A stretch of DNA of 64,000 nucleotides, taken from the NCBI GenBank assembly GCA_964484205.1, contig CAZAEZ010000009.1, positions 62,001-126,000 on the forward strand, given 5' to 3'. Under the pieces are notes generated by a model that had not been told where the DNA came from, made no database searches, and worked only from the letters and a program-made list of their open reading frames with translations. The stretch is from M3007 sp964484205 (GTDB lineage: Bacteria > Bacteroidota > Bacteroidia > Chitinophagales > Saprospiraceae). This document shows, one piece after another, positions 53,370 through 62,352 of the stretch (position 1 is the first letter of the stretch; each line of letters starts with the position of its first letter). Made by a program: the position numbers and the translations under genes.

Positions 53370-53978
53370 ATGAAAAGACCCGTCTGCATACCAATCCTCC
53401 TGGCATCTTTTCTCCTATTTTTAAATGCCACCAATGATCCCAGCTCGTATGCCATTGGTGATAAAGCAGAAGATTTCCGCCTGAAAAATGTCGATGGGAG
53501 GATGATCTCCCTGGCCGACTTTCCCGATGCCAAGGGCTATATCATCGTTTTTACGTGCAACCACTGCCCGTATGCCCAGATTTACGAACAGCGCATTATC
53601 AACCTGCATAAAAAATTCAACCCGAAAGGATTTCCTGTCATTGCAATCAATCCAAATGATGCCGAAATCGTTCCGGATGACAGCTTCGATGAAATGGTAA
53701 GGCGTGCCGCAACTAAACGTTACCCATTTGTTTACCTGTACGATGCCGAACAAAAGGTGTACCCTAAATTTGGCGCCAACCGCACCCCCCATGTCTTTGT
53801 CCTGAACAAAGAAAAAGTCGTTCGATACATCGGCGCTATCGACGACAACCCGGAAACCCCTTCGGCCGTCCGAAAAAAATACGTCGAGAATGCTGTCGAA
53901 GCCGTACTTCGCGACGAACGGCCCAGCCCCGACCTGACCCGCGCTATCGGGTGCCCAATCAAACGGAAACGGCATTGA
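53370..53978 (+). CDS. thioredoxin-like redoxin (CxxC type)
   Basis: 202 residues. Signal-peptide-like start (CIPILLASFLLFLNA). The redoxin domain has FTCNHCPYAQIYEQRI with a CNHC active site, then VIAINPNDAEIVPDDSFDEM and the cis-Pro stretch GANRTPHVFVLN. CNHCP redoxins form a distinct AhpC/TSA subgroup found in many Bacteroidota. The reading frame is open up to 53298, but the ATG at 53370 (MKRPVCIP) fits. It lies 73 bp from the TlpA-like gene and 72 bp from the carboxypeptidase gene. Confidence 0.86.
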   Translation: MKRPVCIPILLASFLLFLNATNDPSSYAIGDKAEDFRLKNVDGRMISLADFPDAKGYIIVFTCNHCPYAQIYEQRIINLHKKFNPKGFPVIAINPNDAEIVPDDSFDEMVRRAATKRYPFVYLYDAEQKVYPKFGANRTPHVFVLNKEKVVRYIGAIDDNPETPSAVRKKYVENAVEAVLRDERPSPDLTRAIGCPIKRKRH

Positions 53979-54050
53979 CCAATTCCTGAAAATGTCGGAT
54001 GTTTGTCGGCGCAGCTGCCGCGCTGCATTTTTTTTTCTGAAATATTTGCG

Positions 54051-56573
54051 ATGAACGTTTCCCGACTTGTCCTGCCCGCAGCATTGCTTTGCCTTGCATT
54101 CTCCCTTGTTGCCCAAAACCCGGTAAAAAGCCCGAACGCTTTTCTCCCCCACCAACTGGGCGAACAATTTACGCCCCACCATTTACTCACCGATTATTTT
54201 GAATACCTGGCAAGTGCCGCACCCGCGACCATGCGGCTGGAACGCTATGGCCGCACAAATGAAGCCCGCCCACTGCAGCTGGCTATTTTTTCTGCACCGG
54301 AAAACATAGCCCGCCTGGAGCAAATCCGCCTGCACAACCTCGCCCTTGCCGGCCTGAACCCCACCAAGACAACCCCGGCTGGCACGACCACCGAAAATAT
54401 CGCAATCGTATGGTTGAGCATGAGTGTGCACGGAAACGAACCATCGGGATCCGAATGCAGCATGGAATTGGCCTATAAACTGGCCAGCCAAACCGACCCC
54501 GACATTCAAACCTGGTTAAAAAATACCATCGTCATCGTCGACCCTTCGCTAAACCCCGACGGGTACGACCGTTACACCCACTGGTACCGCAGCGCCAGCA
54601 ACCGGCTTAAAAACCCGAACGGCGACGCCCGCGAGCACCATGAACCCTGGCCCGGGGGCCGCACCAATCACTACCATTTTGATTTGAACCGCGATTGGGC
54701 CTGGGCCACCCAGGTGGAAACACAGCAACGGCTGGTGCTGTACCAACGCTGGTTGCCACATATCCATGCCGACCTGCACGAACAATACATCGACAACCCC
54801 TACTACTTCGCGCCTGCAGCCGAGCCGATGCACGATTATATCACGCCCTGGCAGCGCACCTTTCAAAGCCAAATCGGCCAAAACCATGCGCAATATTTTG
54901 ACCAAAACGGCTGGCTTTACTTCACTAAGGAAGTCTTCGATTTGTTCTATCCGTCCTATGGCGACACTTACCCCATGTTCAATGGCGCCATCGGCATGAC
55001 CTACGAGCAGGCAGGCCATTCTACCGCAGGACGCGCCGTAAAAACGGCCACGGGCGATACTCTGACCCTGCATGCCCGCATCCAACACCACCTGACAACC
55101 AGCCTATCCACCATTGAAACCGCCAGTAAAAACGCCGCCGGCATTGTTGAAAATTTTCAGAATTATTACGAACAAACCGCCAGCCAGCCTCAAGGTGAAT
55201 ACCGCACCTTTATCATCCGGAACACCAACGACCCGAACAAGATAAACGCGCTGTGTCAATTGCTCGATCAGCATAAAATCCAGTATGGGCGGGCCGGCGC
55301 CAATACAGTAGGTTTAAAAGCATTCAGCTATTCGTCCGGCGCCACCACAACATTCGACCTCGACGAAAAAGACCTGGTAATCAGCGCGCACCAGCCCCAT
55401 GCAGTACTGGTCCAGGTACTGTTTGAACCTGAACATCGCCTGAGCGATTCGCTAACCTACGATATCACGGCCTGGGCACTGCCCTATGCATTTGGCCTGG
55501 AGGCATTTGCGCTAAAGCAGCGCCTCGACCCCAAACGCCCCTTCGAACCCTTCGTTGCAACGGAAGTCCGCCTCGCCGCACCACCCTACGCCTGGTGTAT
55601 CCACCGCAGCTCGATTGCCGAAGCCCGGTTTTTGTCACAAGTGCTGCAATCGGGTGTCAAGGTTCGGTATGCCATGAGACCATTTGCCTTGTCGGACCAA
55701 CAGTTCAAAGCCGGCGCATTGGTCATTACCAGGGCCGATAACCAGGCACATAGCGCCACCCTGGATCAACTGGTAAAAGAAGCGGCTAAAAAAACAAATG
55801 TCACGCTCCACCCGATTTTCTCCGGTTGGGCTGGGAAAGGGCACGATCTGGGATCCGATCAATTTGTCCCGATTGCCCGGCCAAATGTGGCGCTTGTTTA
55901 CGGAGACGACGTGAATCCAAACGCCTACGGACATGCCTGGTTTTTCCTGGAGCAGGAACTGGGCTACCCGGTTTCGCCGGTTTCGATCGACCGGCTGAAC
56001 CGTTTGCGCTGGAACGAATACACCACGATCATTTTTCCCAACGGCAACTACCAGCTGGCTGAAAATACACTGAAAACACTGGAAGAATGGGTGCGGCAGG
56101 GCGGCCGGATCGTTGCTTGTGAAGGCGCCGTCAAGGCTTTTGCCGACCAGGAGGGTTTTGAGTTGAAAAGCAAAAGTGAAGCAAAAAAAGATTCCGCAAG
56201 CGCCGAGCCAACGCCGTATCAATCGCGTGAACGGGATTCGGTAAGTGACCAGGTTCCCGGCGCCATCGTTCAGGCCGAAGTCGATGCAACGCATCCGCTG
56301 GCCTTCGGGTTTAATGGACAATATTTTAGCCTGAAAACCTCCTCCAGCCTGTACGAACTCCCGGCGAACGCCAATACGGCCATCTGGCTTGGAACCAATT
56401 TCCGATCCATCGGATTTATCGGCAGCCGCCTAAAACCCAAACTCCAGAACACCCCGGTTGCTACAGTCCAGAAAATCGGACGTGGCGATATGGTTTATTT
56501 CATTGACAACCCGCTGTTTCGCTGTTTCTGGGGCCCCGGCAAGCAACTGTTTGCCAATGCGCTGTTTTACTGA
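54051..56573 (+). CDS. secreted M14 family zinc carboxypeptidase
   Basis: 840 residues with a signal peptide (LVLPAALLCLAFSLVAQ). The M14 domain (about 30-400) shows the zinc-binding HGNEPSG (HxxE) and the third ligand in IHADLHEQYI, and a substrate-binding Arg/Asn run LNRDWAWATQ. The C-terminal 400 residues are not a known protease domain; they include a glutamine-amidotransferase-like fold fragment (IIFPNGNYQLAENTLKTLEEWVRQGGRI). It would trim peptides in the periplasm or outside. An ATG at 54003 in frame was not used; the one at 54051 starts the signal peptide. Confidence 0.85.
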   Translation: MNVSRLVLPAALLCLAFSLVAQNPVKSPNAFLPHQLGEQFTPHHLLTDYFEYLASAAPATMRLERYGRTNEARPLQLAIFSAPENIARLEQIRLHNLALAGLNPTKTTPAGTTTENIAIVWLSMSVHGNEPSGSECSMELAYKLASQTDPDIQTWLKNTIVIVDPSLNPDGYDRYTHWYRSASNRLKNPNGDAREHHEPWPGGRTNHYHFDLNRDWAWATQVETQQRLVLYQRWLPHIHADLHEQYIDNPYYFAPAAEPMHDYITPWQRTFQSQIGQNHAQYFDQNGWLYFTKEVFDLFYPSYGDTYPMFNGAIGMTYEQAGHSTAGRAVKTATGDTLTLHARIQHHLTTSLSTIETASKNAAGIVENFQNYYEQTASQPQGEYRTFIIRNTNDPNKINALCQLLDQHKIQYGRAGANTVGLKAFSYSSGATTTFDLDEKDLVISAHQPHAVLVQVLFEPEHRLSDSLTYDITAWALPYAFGLEAFALKQRLDPKRPFEPFVATEVRLAAPPYAWCIHRSSIAEARFLSQVLQSGVKVRYAMRPFALSDQQFKAGALVITRADNQAHSATLDQLVKEAAKKTNVTLHPIFSGWAGKGHDLGSDQFVPIARPNVALVYGDDVNPNAYGHAWFFLEQELGYPVSPVSIDRLNRLRWNEYTTIIFPNGNYQLAENTLKTLEEWVRQGGRIVACEGAVKAFADQEGFELKSKSEAKKDSASAEPTPYQSRERDSVSDQVPGAIVQAEVDATHPLAFGFNGQYFSLKTSSSLYELPANANTAIWLGTNFRSIGFIGSRLKPKLQNTPVATVQKIGRGDMVYFIDNPLFRCFWGPGKQLFANALFY

Positions 56574-56607
56574 GCCACGCTTCGGACGCTTCTGCGGCCA
56601 CATTTGA

Positions 56608-56638
56608 TTTGGACAATTACTTATTTGGATTACATTTG
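56608..56638 (+). promoter_or_regulatory. complete Bacteroidota promoter
   Basis: TTTG at 56608-56611 (-33) and TACATTTG at 56631-56638 (-7) with 19 bp between them, the expected spacing. It lies 57 bp before the ATG at 56696 and supports that start over an in-frame codon at 56609. Confidence 0.72.
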
Positions 56639-56695
56639 CCCAAGCCGGATTTTAATACAACCAAATCAAACTTTTCAAAACGAAACGCCAGTATT

Positions 56696-57058
56696 ATGCA
56701 AAACACTTTGATCTCTTCAGCGATTACGCTTGTGGCTGGTTTCCTGGCCAACAAATTTTTACCCGCAGGTTCGGCCACCTGGGCCGTTCCGCTCATCAGC
56801 GCACTGGCAGGTGTGTTTCTCAAACAAACACCGAAAGACGGTGGCTTGTCGGGCCTGCTCGGCGGCGGCGTACTTGGCGCCGTAGCCAGCGCAACCGGCG
56901 ATGGTGGCCTGGGCTCGATTCTAAGTGCCGTTTTAGGCGGTGAAACAGCCGGCGGCATGCTTGGCTCAATCCTCGGCGGGGGTATCCTCGGCGGAGCCGG
57001 CGGCGGTATCGGCGGTTTCCTGCAAGGGATGCTGAACAAAGGCAAAGGCGCTTCCTGA
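56696..57058 (+). CDS. small glycine-zipper membrane protein
   Basis: 120 residues. One N-terminal hydrophobic helix (TLISSAITLVAGFLANKF), a second hydrophobic stretch (VPLISALAGVFL), then a long glycine-rich tail with repeated GLLGGG/ILGGG patterns (LSGLLGGGVLGAVASA, MLGSILGGGILGGAGGG), typical of glycine zippers that pack in membranes. Function unknown. It has its own promoter and terminator. Confidence 0.65.
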   Translation: MQNTLISSAITLVAGFLANKFLPAGSATWAVPLISALAGVFLKQTPKDGGLSGLLGGGVLGAVASATGDGGLGSILSAVLGGETAGGMLGSILGGGILGGAGGGIGGFLQGMLNKGKGAS

Positions 57059-57075
57059 GCCTTCGGATTTTAATG

Positions 57076-57124
57076 ACAAACGCCCGTCAGTATTTTCTCC
57101 GGTGAACTGACGGGCGTTTTTTTT
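57076..57124 (+). terminator. intrinsic terminator
   Basis: AAACGCCCGTCAGT (57078-57091) pairs with ACTGACGGGCGTTT (57106-57119), followed by eight Ts. Confidence 0.9.
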
Positions 57125-57138
57125 GGGGGCTGTGGGGC

Positions 57139-57190
57139 ACTCGTCCTACGACTTCAAGTCGCAGGACGAGTCTGAAGTCGTAGGACGAGT
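57139..57190. repeat. TACTCGTCC palindrome with an extra half-site (family C)
   Basis: ACTCGTCCTACGACTTCAAGTCGCAGGACGAGT, then CTGAAGTCGTAGGACGAGT. One arm has a single base change (GCAGG for GTAGG) and the right arm is repeated, as if by replication slippage. It stands 8 bp from the stop of the leftward aminopeptidase gene. Confidence 0.85.
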
Positions 57191-57198
57191 CGTGCAAA

Positions 57199-58584
57199 CT
57201 ACGGTCGCAATCCTTCTACCTCTGCAATCGTCTTCGGAATCGGGTCGCCAAGCACACGGTAACCCTGCTCGGTGATCAACACATTATCCTCGATGCGCAC
57301 ACCGCCAAAATTCCGGTATTTCGACAAGGCCGGATAATTGATGAACTCCGCAAACAGTTTTTTGCGCCGCCACTGGTCGATCAACTGCGGAATAAAATAA
57401 ATCCCCGGCTCCACGGTAAGCACAAAGCCCGGTTCAAGCGCACGGCCCAGCCGCAGATAAGCCGTACCAAACTGGGTACTCCGCTGCACCGTTTCCGAGT
57501 AACCCACGTAGTTTTCACCCAAATCTTCCATGTCGTGCACGTCCAGGCCGATCATATGCCCCAGGCCATGGGGAAAAAACAAAGCATGGGCGCCTTGCGC
57601 TACGGCTTCGGCCATATCGCCCTGCATCAGGCCTAGGGCCTTCAATCCCTCGGCCATCTGCCGCGCCGCATTCAGGTGCACCTCCTTGTAGGGTAGCCCT
57701 GGTCGGAGCGATTTGATCGCGTTCACCTCGGCATCCAGCACGATCTGGTAGATTTCCCGCTGTTTCGTTGTAAATTTTAATGCAACCGGAAAAGTCCGGG
57801 TAATGTCCCCCGCGTAGTGCATGGCTGTTTCGGCGCCAAAGTCGCCCAGTACCATTTGTCCGCGTTGCAAAATGTTGCTGTGATCGTGGTTGTGCAGAAT
57901 TTGTCCGTTCACCGTCAGAATGACCGGGTAGGACAAATTACCGCCGCCGCTCACAGCCATGCCCTCCACCAGACCGGCCAATTCGGCTTCCACCTGGCCT
58001 TCCCGGGCGGCTTTCATCGCAGCCACATGCATGGCCCCGGTAACATTGACGGCGCGCTCCATTTCGGCCACTTCTTCCGCCGATTTGTGTATACGCTGTG
58101 CCACTACGGACCGAATAAGTGTTTCCGAAGCAGCCGCGTGTTGCTTTTTAGGCACCATGTTAAGGGCGTCTTTCAACAGCAGCATATTGTCGTGCCGGTA
58201 TGGCGGCAGGAAGTGAATCGTTTGTCCGGCACGGCGTGCTTTTTTCAAAAAATTGATCAACCGGCGGGCAGGCTGCGTTTCGGTAACACCAACCGAAGCA
58301 GCCAGCGTTTTCATTTTGGGCATTGCGCCCATCCAGACCACATCTTCGATGCTCAGGTCGTCGCCGAAAATAATTTCACGGTCGTTATCCACATCCACCA
58401 CAGCTGCAAGCCCGGGTTTGTCGATTCCGAAAAAATAAAGAAAGTTGCTGTCCTGCCGGAAATGGTAAGTATTGCCCGGGTAATTCATCCCGACATCATT
58501 ATTGCCTAAAAACAGGGCGAGGCCGGATTTCAGGTCTTTCTTTAGCCGCGTCCGGCGCGTTTGGTACGTTGTTGCAGAAAACAT
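57199..58584 (-). CDS. aminopeptidase P family (Xaa-Pro) metallopeptidase
   Basis: 461 residues. An N-terminal creatinase-like domain (1-170) precedes the M24 'pita-bread' catalytic domain. All metal ligands are visible: VLGDFGAETAMHYAGDITRT (two Asp), HGLGHMIGLDVHD (His), VLTVEPGIYF (Glu) and GGVRIEDNVLIT (Glu). It removes an N-terminal residue ahead of proline in peptides; the lack of a signal peptide places it in the cytoplasm. The frame extends to 58665 but the ATG at 58584 (MFSATTYQTRRTRL) is standard. Confidence 0.93.
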   Translation of the reverse strand: MFSATTYQTRRTRLKKDLKSGLALFLGNNDVGMNYPGNTYHFRQDSNFLYFFGIDKPGLAAVVDVDNDREIIFGDDLSIEDVVWMGAMPKMKTLAASVGVTETQPARRLINFLKKARRAGQTIHFLPPYRHDNMLLLKDALNMVPKKQHAAASETLIRSVVAQRIHKSAEEVAEMERAVNVTGAMHVAAMKAAREGQVEAELAGLVEGMAVSGGGNLSYPVILTVNGQILHNHDHSNILQRGQMVLGDFGAETAMHYAGDITRTFPVALKFTTKQREIYQIVLDAEVNAIKSLRPGLPYKEVHLNAARQMAEGLKALGLMQGDMAEAVAQGAHALFFPHGLGHMIGLDVHDMEDLGENYVGYSETVQRSTQFGTAYLRLGRALEPGFVLTVEPGIYFIPQLIDQWRRKKLFAEFINYPALSKYRNFGGVRIEDNVLITEQGYRVLGDPIPKTIAEVEGLRP

Positions 58585-58782
58585 ATCGGATCGTATTTGG
58601 TGGAAGCGCGAAAGTCGGCATTTTTTCAATGTGAAGGAAAAGCGGAACAACAGGATTGGGAACATCCGGTTTTTTTATCCGTTTTTTGATGTCAATGCCG
58701 CTGCAATCGATCAACCCGACCGAAAGTACGTTGTTGTAGTTGCCATACGAATGTAAATCGCCTGAATTTTAAAAAACGAACT

Positions 58783-59271
58783 ATGCGCCTTCTGCTTTTT
58801 TGCCTCGCCTGCGTCCTGTTTCCCGCGCTTTTACCGGCACAAAAATTTATTCAATTGGAAAAAGCCAACCGTGCGCGGACGCTCAAAATGTATGTCGGGC
58901 AAGACCTTACCTACCGCCTTAAAGGTGAAACGGAGTGGTTCACTTCCACGATCACGGATGTGCAGATGGATTCGCAGAAAGTTTCGCTGGATTTAAAACC
59001 CATTCCGGTAAGCAACATCGAAGCCATTCGCCTCCAGCATCCCGGCATTTTGCGCAGCCTGGGGCCATCGTTTATGATCTTTGGCGCATCCTGGGCTGGT
59101 TTTGCCCTCATCGGCGCTGCTTTCGACGACTACAAACTCACCGCCGGCACGGCCATCGTGTCGGGCACCGGACTGGCTTCAGGGTACCTGTTGCACCGGA
59201 TTTTTAAACATAAAAAAGTGAAACTCGGCGAGCGGCGGCGCTTGCGGGCGGTGGAGGTGCCGGTGGAGTGA
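58783..59271 (+). CDS. exported membrane protein of unknown function
   Basis: 162 residues. Signal peptide LLLFCLACVLFPALLPAQ, then a short beta domain (YVGQDLTYRLKGETEWFTSTITD), one hydrophobic stretch (FMIFGASWAGFALIGAAFDD) and a basic C-terminus (HKKVKLGERRRLRAV). No family recognised. Its stop codon is 9 bp from a family C palindrome. Confidence 0.65.
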   Translation: MRLLLFCLACVLFPALLPAQKFIQLEKANRARTLKMYVGQDLTYRLKGETEWFTSTITDVQMDSQKVSLDLKPIPVSNIEAIRLQHPGILRSLGPSFMIFGASWAGFALIGAAFDDYKLTAGTAIVSGTGLASGYLLHRIFKHKKVKLGERRRLRAVEVPVE

Positions 59272-59280
59272 GGGCGTGCC

Positions 59281-59315
59281 TACTCGTCCTACGACTTGAA
59301 GTCGTAGGACGAGTA
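59281..59315. repeat. 35-bp TACTCGTCC palindrome (family C)
   Basis: TACTCGTCCTACGACTT, G, and the exact complement. Identical to 43354-43388 except for the central base. It lies between two convergent genes, a few bases from each stop. A half copy, ACTCGTCCTAC, occurs at 60192-60203. Confidence 0.9.
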
Positions 59316-59323
59316 ATCCCGGC

Positions 59324-60169
59324 TCACCGCGGCAACACATTAACCTCAAAAAGTTTTGTATAGTTAAGTTTTTCGGGACCGACTTGAAGGTTAATTTGAA
59401 CCTCCAACCTATGCCTGCCCGCCGAAGCAAACCGACGTTTAAAATTTGCAAGACCTTCCCGAATTGGCAAGGTGTCGCCATCGACCGTGATTTCCATCTT
59501 TCCTTCCGGATAACTAAAATAATTAGACAGGTAAACATCCGCCTGAAAGAGTTCGCCTACTTTGGGATTTAAGAAAGAATAATTCATCGCCGGCTGGTGT
59601 AGGTCAAATTCGCAGCCGCCACCCGTCTTTTGCGCACCATATTCCAACACAGCAAGTTCGCTGGATCGGGTGCGCAACGTCAATACCGCTTTTTGATACT
59701 CTGGATCTAACAAGGCTAACGCCGCGCCAGGCTTTAGTGCTGTTAAAAAATCACGTTTCAAAATAGCATTCTCAATATGGAAGGCAACTGTCGGGTCATC
59801 ATCGCTGACCCTGTTCAGGGTGTCAGCCAATGCTTTCAAGGCAATAGGCAGGTCTTTTGAAATACTACCGGATTCCTGTTCAAACCGGGAGACAAAGTGG
59901 GCATGTGCTTTTCGTGCTGAATCGGCAAAAACCCTGTATTTTCGGTTCTCGTCACTCAAATAGGCCGCCGCATTTTTTTCAATTTCATCATGCAAGTTCC
60001 GGCTATAACCATCCAGGTAGGGTATCGCCAGTTTGATGGTCTCGCCGAATAGTTGTTGAGCCCTCCGTTCCTGCTCCAATTGGTTTTGGTAATACCAAAT
60101 GAGGCCACCAAGGAGCAGGAGGTAAAACAGGTGGGTTGGCCAGTGTTGATTAAAAATACGGGCTTTCAT
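59324..60169 (-). CDS. membrane-anchored GldM-like protein
   Basis: 281 residues. One N-terminal membrane helix (LFYLLLLGGLIWYY), a helical stalk (residues 30-150, QLEQERRAQQLFGETIKLAI ...), and a C-terminal beta domain with NYSFLNPKVGELFQADVYLSNYF and EITVDGDTLPIREGLANFKRRF, whose strand pattern resembles the first periplasmic domain of GldM, a T9SS/gliding motor subunit. GldM itself is about 510 residues with four domains, so this is at most a paralogue or partial relative. It may couple to the envelope, but the assignment is weak. Confidence 0.45.
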   Translation of the reverse strand: MKARIFNQHWPTHLFYLLLLGGLIWYYQNQLEQERRAQQLFGETIKLAIPYLDGYSRNLHDEIEKNAAAYLSDENRKYRVFADSARKAHAHFVSRFEQESGSISKDLPIALKALADTLNRVSDDDPTVAFHIENAILKRDFLTALKPGAALALLDPEYQKAVLTLRTRSSELAVLEYGAQKTGGGCEFDLHQPAMNYSFLNPKVGELFQADVYLSNYFSYPEGKMEITVDGDTLPIREGLANFKRRFASAGRHRLEVQINLQVGPEKLNYTKLFEVNVLPR

Positions 60170-60246
60170 GGTTGGTGTGGTTTGAGTTTTGAACTCGTCC
60201 TACAACCTGTACGATTTCACTTTATAAACCGATAACAATCGAAACC

Positions 60247-60422
60247 AGATGTCTCCCTTCGGTCGACATGACAGTCGTTTATTTTTAAAACTAAATCTTA
60301 CCGGATTTCTCGCTACGCTCGAAATTGCAGCAGGGCGCAGGTAAAATTTCGAGTGTAGCGAGAAATCTGATTGAAACTAACTTGTCATTGAAACTTGTCA
60401 TGTCGACCGAAGGGAGACATCT
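60247..60422. repeat. nested palindromic element, family B, copy 3
   Basis: 176 bp. Outer arms are 60247-60274 and 60395-60422 (AGATGTCTCCCT-T-CGG; 27 of 28 bases pair). Inner arms are 60303-60326 and 60345-60369. The outer arm has T/A at the position where copy 1 has C/G and copy 2 has A/T, and the inner arm has ATTTCTCG/CGAGAAAT where the others have GTTTCTCG/CGAGAAAC. It fills the gap between the GldM-like and RND adaptor genes. Confidence 0.9.
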
Positions 60423-60487
60423 GAACTAACAACGCATTATCGGGTATTTATTTGAAACCGTAGAAGTCATAGGGCGAGGGCAAGACC

Positions 60488-61543
60488 TCACTCCACCACC
60501 TCAACCTGTACCCCGTCCGACAGATTAAACTGTCCGGCCACAACCACCAGTTCATCTTTTTCAAGACCCGAGCGGACCTCCACTTTGTTGCCGTAAACAA
60601 TGCCCAATTCCACCCGGCGCAGTTTGGCCACGCTGTCTTTCACCACATACACTTTGGCGTCTTGCAAACTACCGGCTATGGCTTTGCGCGGCACGGTTAA
60701 TCCCTGCCGGTTGGCATCGAAGGTGAACCGGGCCTGAGCATGCATCCCGGCGCGAAGAGGGGCATTTTTCGGATTGGGCACTTCGATCTCGACGTCGTAG
60801 TTGAAGGCATTGTCGGCACGCAAGCCAATGTTGGTCACCTTACCCGGAATCGACTGCCCCGGGTATACATCCGCTACCACACTTACCAACTGGCCTTTGC
60901 GGACGTGCAGCACATCGCGTTCGGTAACTTTGACCATCAGAAACAACTTCTCCAAATTGGTGATCTGCGCCACCTGAATACCAGGGCCGATCACGCTGCC
61001 GCGCTCAATGAACCGCAAGCCAAGCGTGCCGCTCATCGGCGCTTTCAGACTGGTATTGGCAATCTGTTTTTTCAGGGCTTTTTCCTTGGCCTCGGCAGCC
61101 AGGAGGCCCAGTTCAATGTCCTCGATCTTGTTTTTTGCCACGGCCTCGCCTTCGATCAGGTTGCCCAGCCGGTCGCGGTCTTTTTTGAGCTTGGCGATAT
61201 TGGCCTGGGTGGCCTCCAGTTCGGTGTTCAGCAACTCATCGTCCACCTTGGCGATGAGGTCGCCCTCCTGCACCCACTCGCCTTTATTTTTATACACTTC
61301 AACGACACGACCCTGGGTTTCGGAAATCACAAACATCTCCTTGGCCGGCAGGAAAATGCCGTTGGCTTCCAGCGTATTGGCCAACACTTCAGCTTGCACC
61401 GGGGCAACTTCCACCGGCACAAAAGCCCGGGTCACTTGCGCCAGGGCGGCTTCGCGTTTGGATTGTTCTTTATTTTGATACAGTTTCCAGGCAATTGCCA
61501 GGACACAAATGGTCAGGAATATCCAGAGATACGATCTTTTCAC
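60488..61543 (-). CDS. RND efflux periplasmic adaptor
   Basis: 352 residues starting at GTG (61543; VKRSYLWIFLT). One membrane anchor (IFLTICVLAIAWKLY) is followed by the barrel-sandwich (TLEANGIFLPAKEMFVISETQGRVVEVYKNKGEWV), an alpha-hairpin coiled coil (LLNTELEATQANIAKLKKDRDRLGNL), a lipoyl half (KAPMSGTLGLRFIERGSVI) and the beta-barrel. It would link an inner-membrane RND pump to an outer-membrane channel; no permease or TolC gene is adjacent, which is unusual. A longer frame to 61687 was rejected because its start lies in the heptamer palindrome. Confidence 0.86.
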   Translation of the reverse strand: MKRSYLWIFLTICVLAIAWKLYQNKEQSKREAALAQVTRAFVPVEVAPVQAEVLANTLEANGIFLPAKEMFVISETQGRVVEVYKNKGEWVQEGDLIAKVDDELLNTELEATQANIAKLKKDRDRLGNLIEGEAVAKNKIEDIELGLLAAEAKEKALKKQIANTSLKAPMSGTLGLRFIERGSVIGPGIQVAQITNLEKLFLMVKVTERDVLHVRKGQLVSVVADVYPGQSIPGKVTNIGLRADNAFNYDVEIEVPNPKNAPLRAGMHAQARFTFDANRQGLTVPRKAIAGSLQDAKVYVVKDSVAKLRRVELGIVYGNKVEVRSGLEKDELVVVAGQFNLSDGVQVEVVE

Positions 61544-61640
61544 GATGGATGGCTGCTGTTGGTTGTAATGCACGGCTTTTGGTAGCGCGCGGCAAAAATC
61601 CGGCAATTTGCCGGGAATGTGGCATTTTTGTCCTTCAAAA

Positions 61641-61740
61641 AAGGTTGGAGGGTTACTGGTTTCTGGTTTCTGGTTTCTGGTTTTCAATTTCCCGGAATGG
61701 TATCAACCAGTAACCTTCTAACCAGAAACAAGTAACCTTA
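61641..61740. repeat. palindrome built of TTTCTGG heptamers, second copy
   Basis: The left arm has GGGTTACTGG and three tandem TTTCTGG units. The right arm reads ACCAGTAACC, TTCTAACCAGAAAC, AAGTAACCTTA. The loop has TTTCCCGGAATGG. This is the same vocabulary as 3444-3537 in the opposite orientation. It stands 12 bp before the TrpF-like gene. Confidence 0.8.
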
Positions 61741-61752
61741 GAATCTAAAAAT

Positions 61753-62352
61753 ATGCTGATAAAAGCCTCCACCATCACCAACCTCACCGATGCCCGCTAC
61801 TTTGCCGCCAAAGCAGTGGACTTTCTGGGCTTTAACCTGGAAGAAGGTACCGAAGGTTACCTCGATCCGATTTTTATGAAAGCCATCCGCGAATGGGTGG
61901 AAGGCCCGAAAATTGTTGGGGAATTTGGTGAAACACCGGCCGCCACCGTACAGGAAGCCGCCCGCTTTTTTGAACTGGACGTCGTGCAGGTCGGCCAATC
62001 CGACGGTTTGAACCTACTAAAAAACCTGGAGGTGATTTTGACGGTACCGGCAATCGAAGACCGAACCAAACTGGAAGCCGTTTTTCAAAAAAACGCTCCC
62101 CATGTCGCCTATTTTCTTCTGGATTTTTCTGTCCAAAAAAATGCGGCCGAGCAACTGCAAGCACACGCAACGGTCTGGAAAAACCTGTTTGCGACCTACC
62201 CCACCCTGCTCGACATCAACCTGCCCGCCGATGCGCTGGCAACCCTGCTCGACCAATTGCAACCGGCCGGCCTGGCCCTGCGCGGCGGCGATGAAGAACA
62301 GGTGGGCGTGAAATCGTTTGACGAAATCGACGCCATTTTTGATGCCCTGTAG
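61753..62352 (+). CDS. TrpF-like (phosphoribosylanthranilate isomerase) TIM-barrel protein
   Basis: 199 residues. The opening IKASTITNLTDARYFAAKAVDFLGFNLEEG is the TrpF pattern, in which enzymes read KxCGIT..DA...GAD..GF. Here the catalytic cysteine position is Ser (KASTIT). The second catalytic residue fits LLDFS near residue 120, and the C-terminus (GLALRGGDEEQVGVKSFDEI) keeps the phosphate-binding loop shape in weakened form. It is therefore a paralogue that has probably lost the isomerase activity. Single gene, followed by a tandem repeat array. Confidence 0.75.
   Translation: MLIKASTITNLTDARYFAAKAVDFLGFNLEEGTEGYLDPIFMKAIREWVEGPKIVGEFGETPAATVQEAARFFELDVVQVGQSDGLNLLKNLEVILTVPAIEDRTKLEAVFQKNAPHVAYFLLDFSVQKNAAEQLQAHATVWKNLFATYPTLLDINLPADALATLLDQLQPAGLALRGGDEEQVGVKSFDEIDAIFDAL

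Noticed and set aside
61544..61687. Upstream extension of the RND adaptor to an ATG
   Set aside because: That ATG lies in the TTTCTGG palindrome and the added residues have no adaptor-like character.
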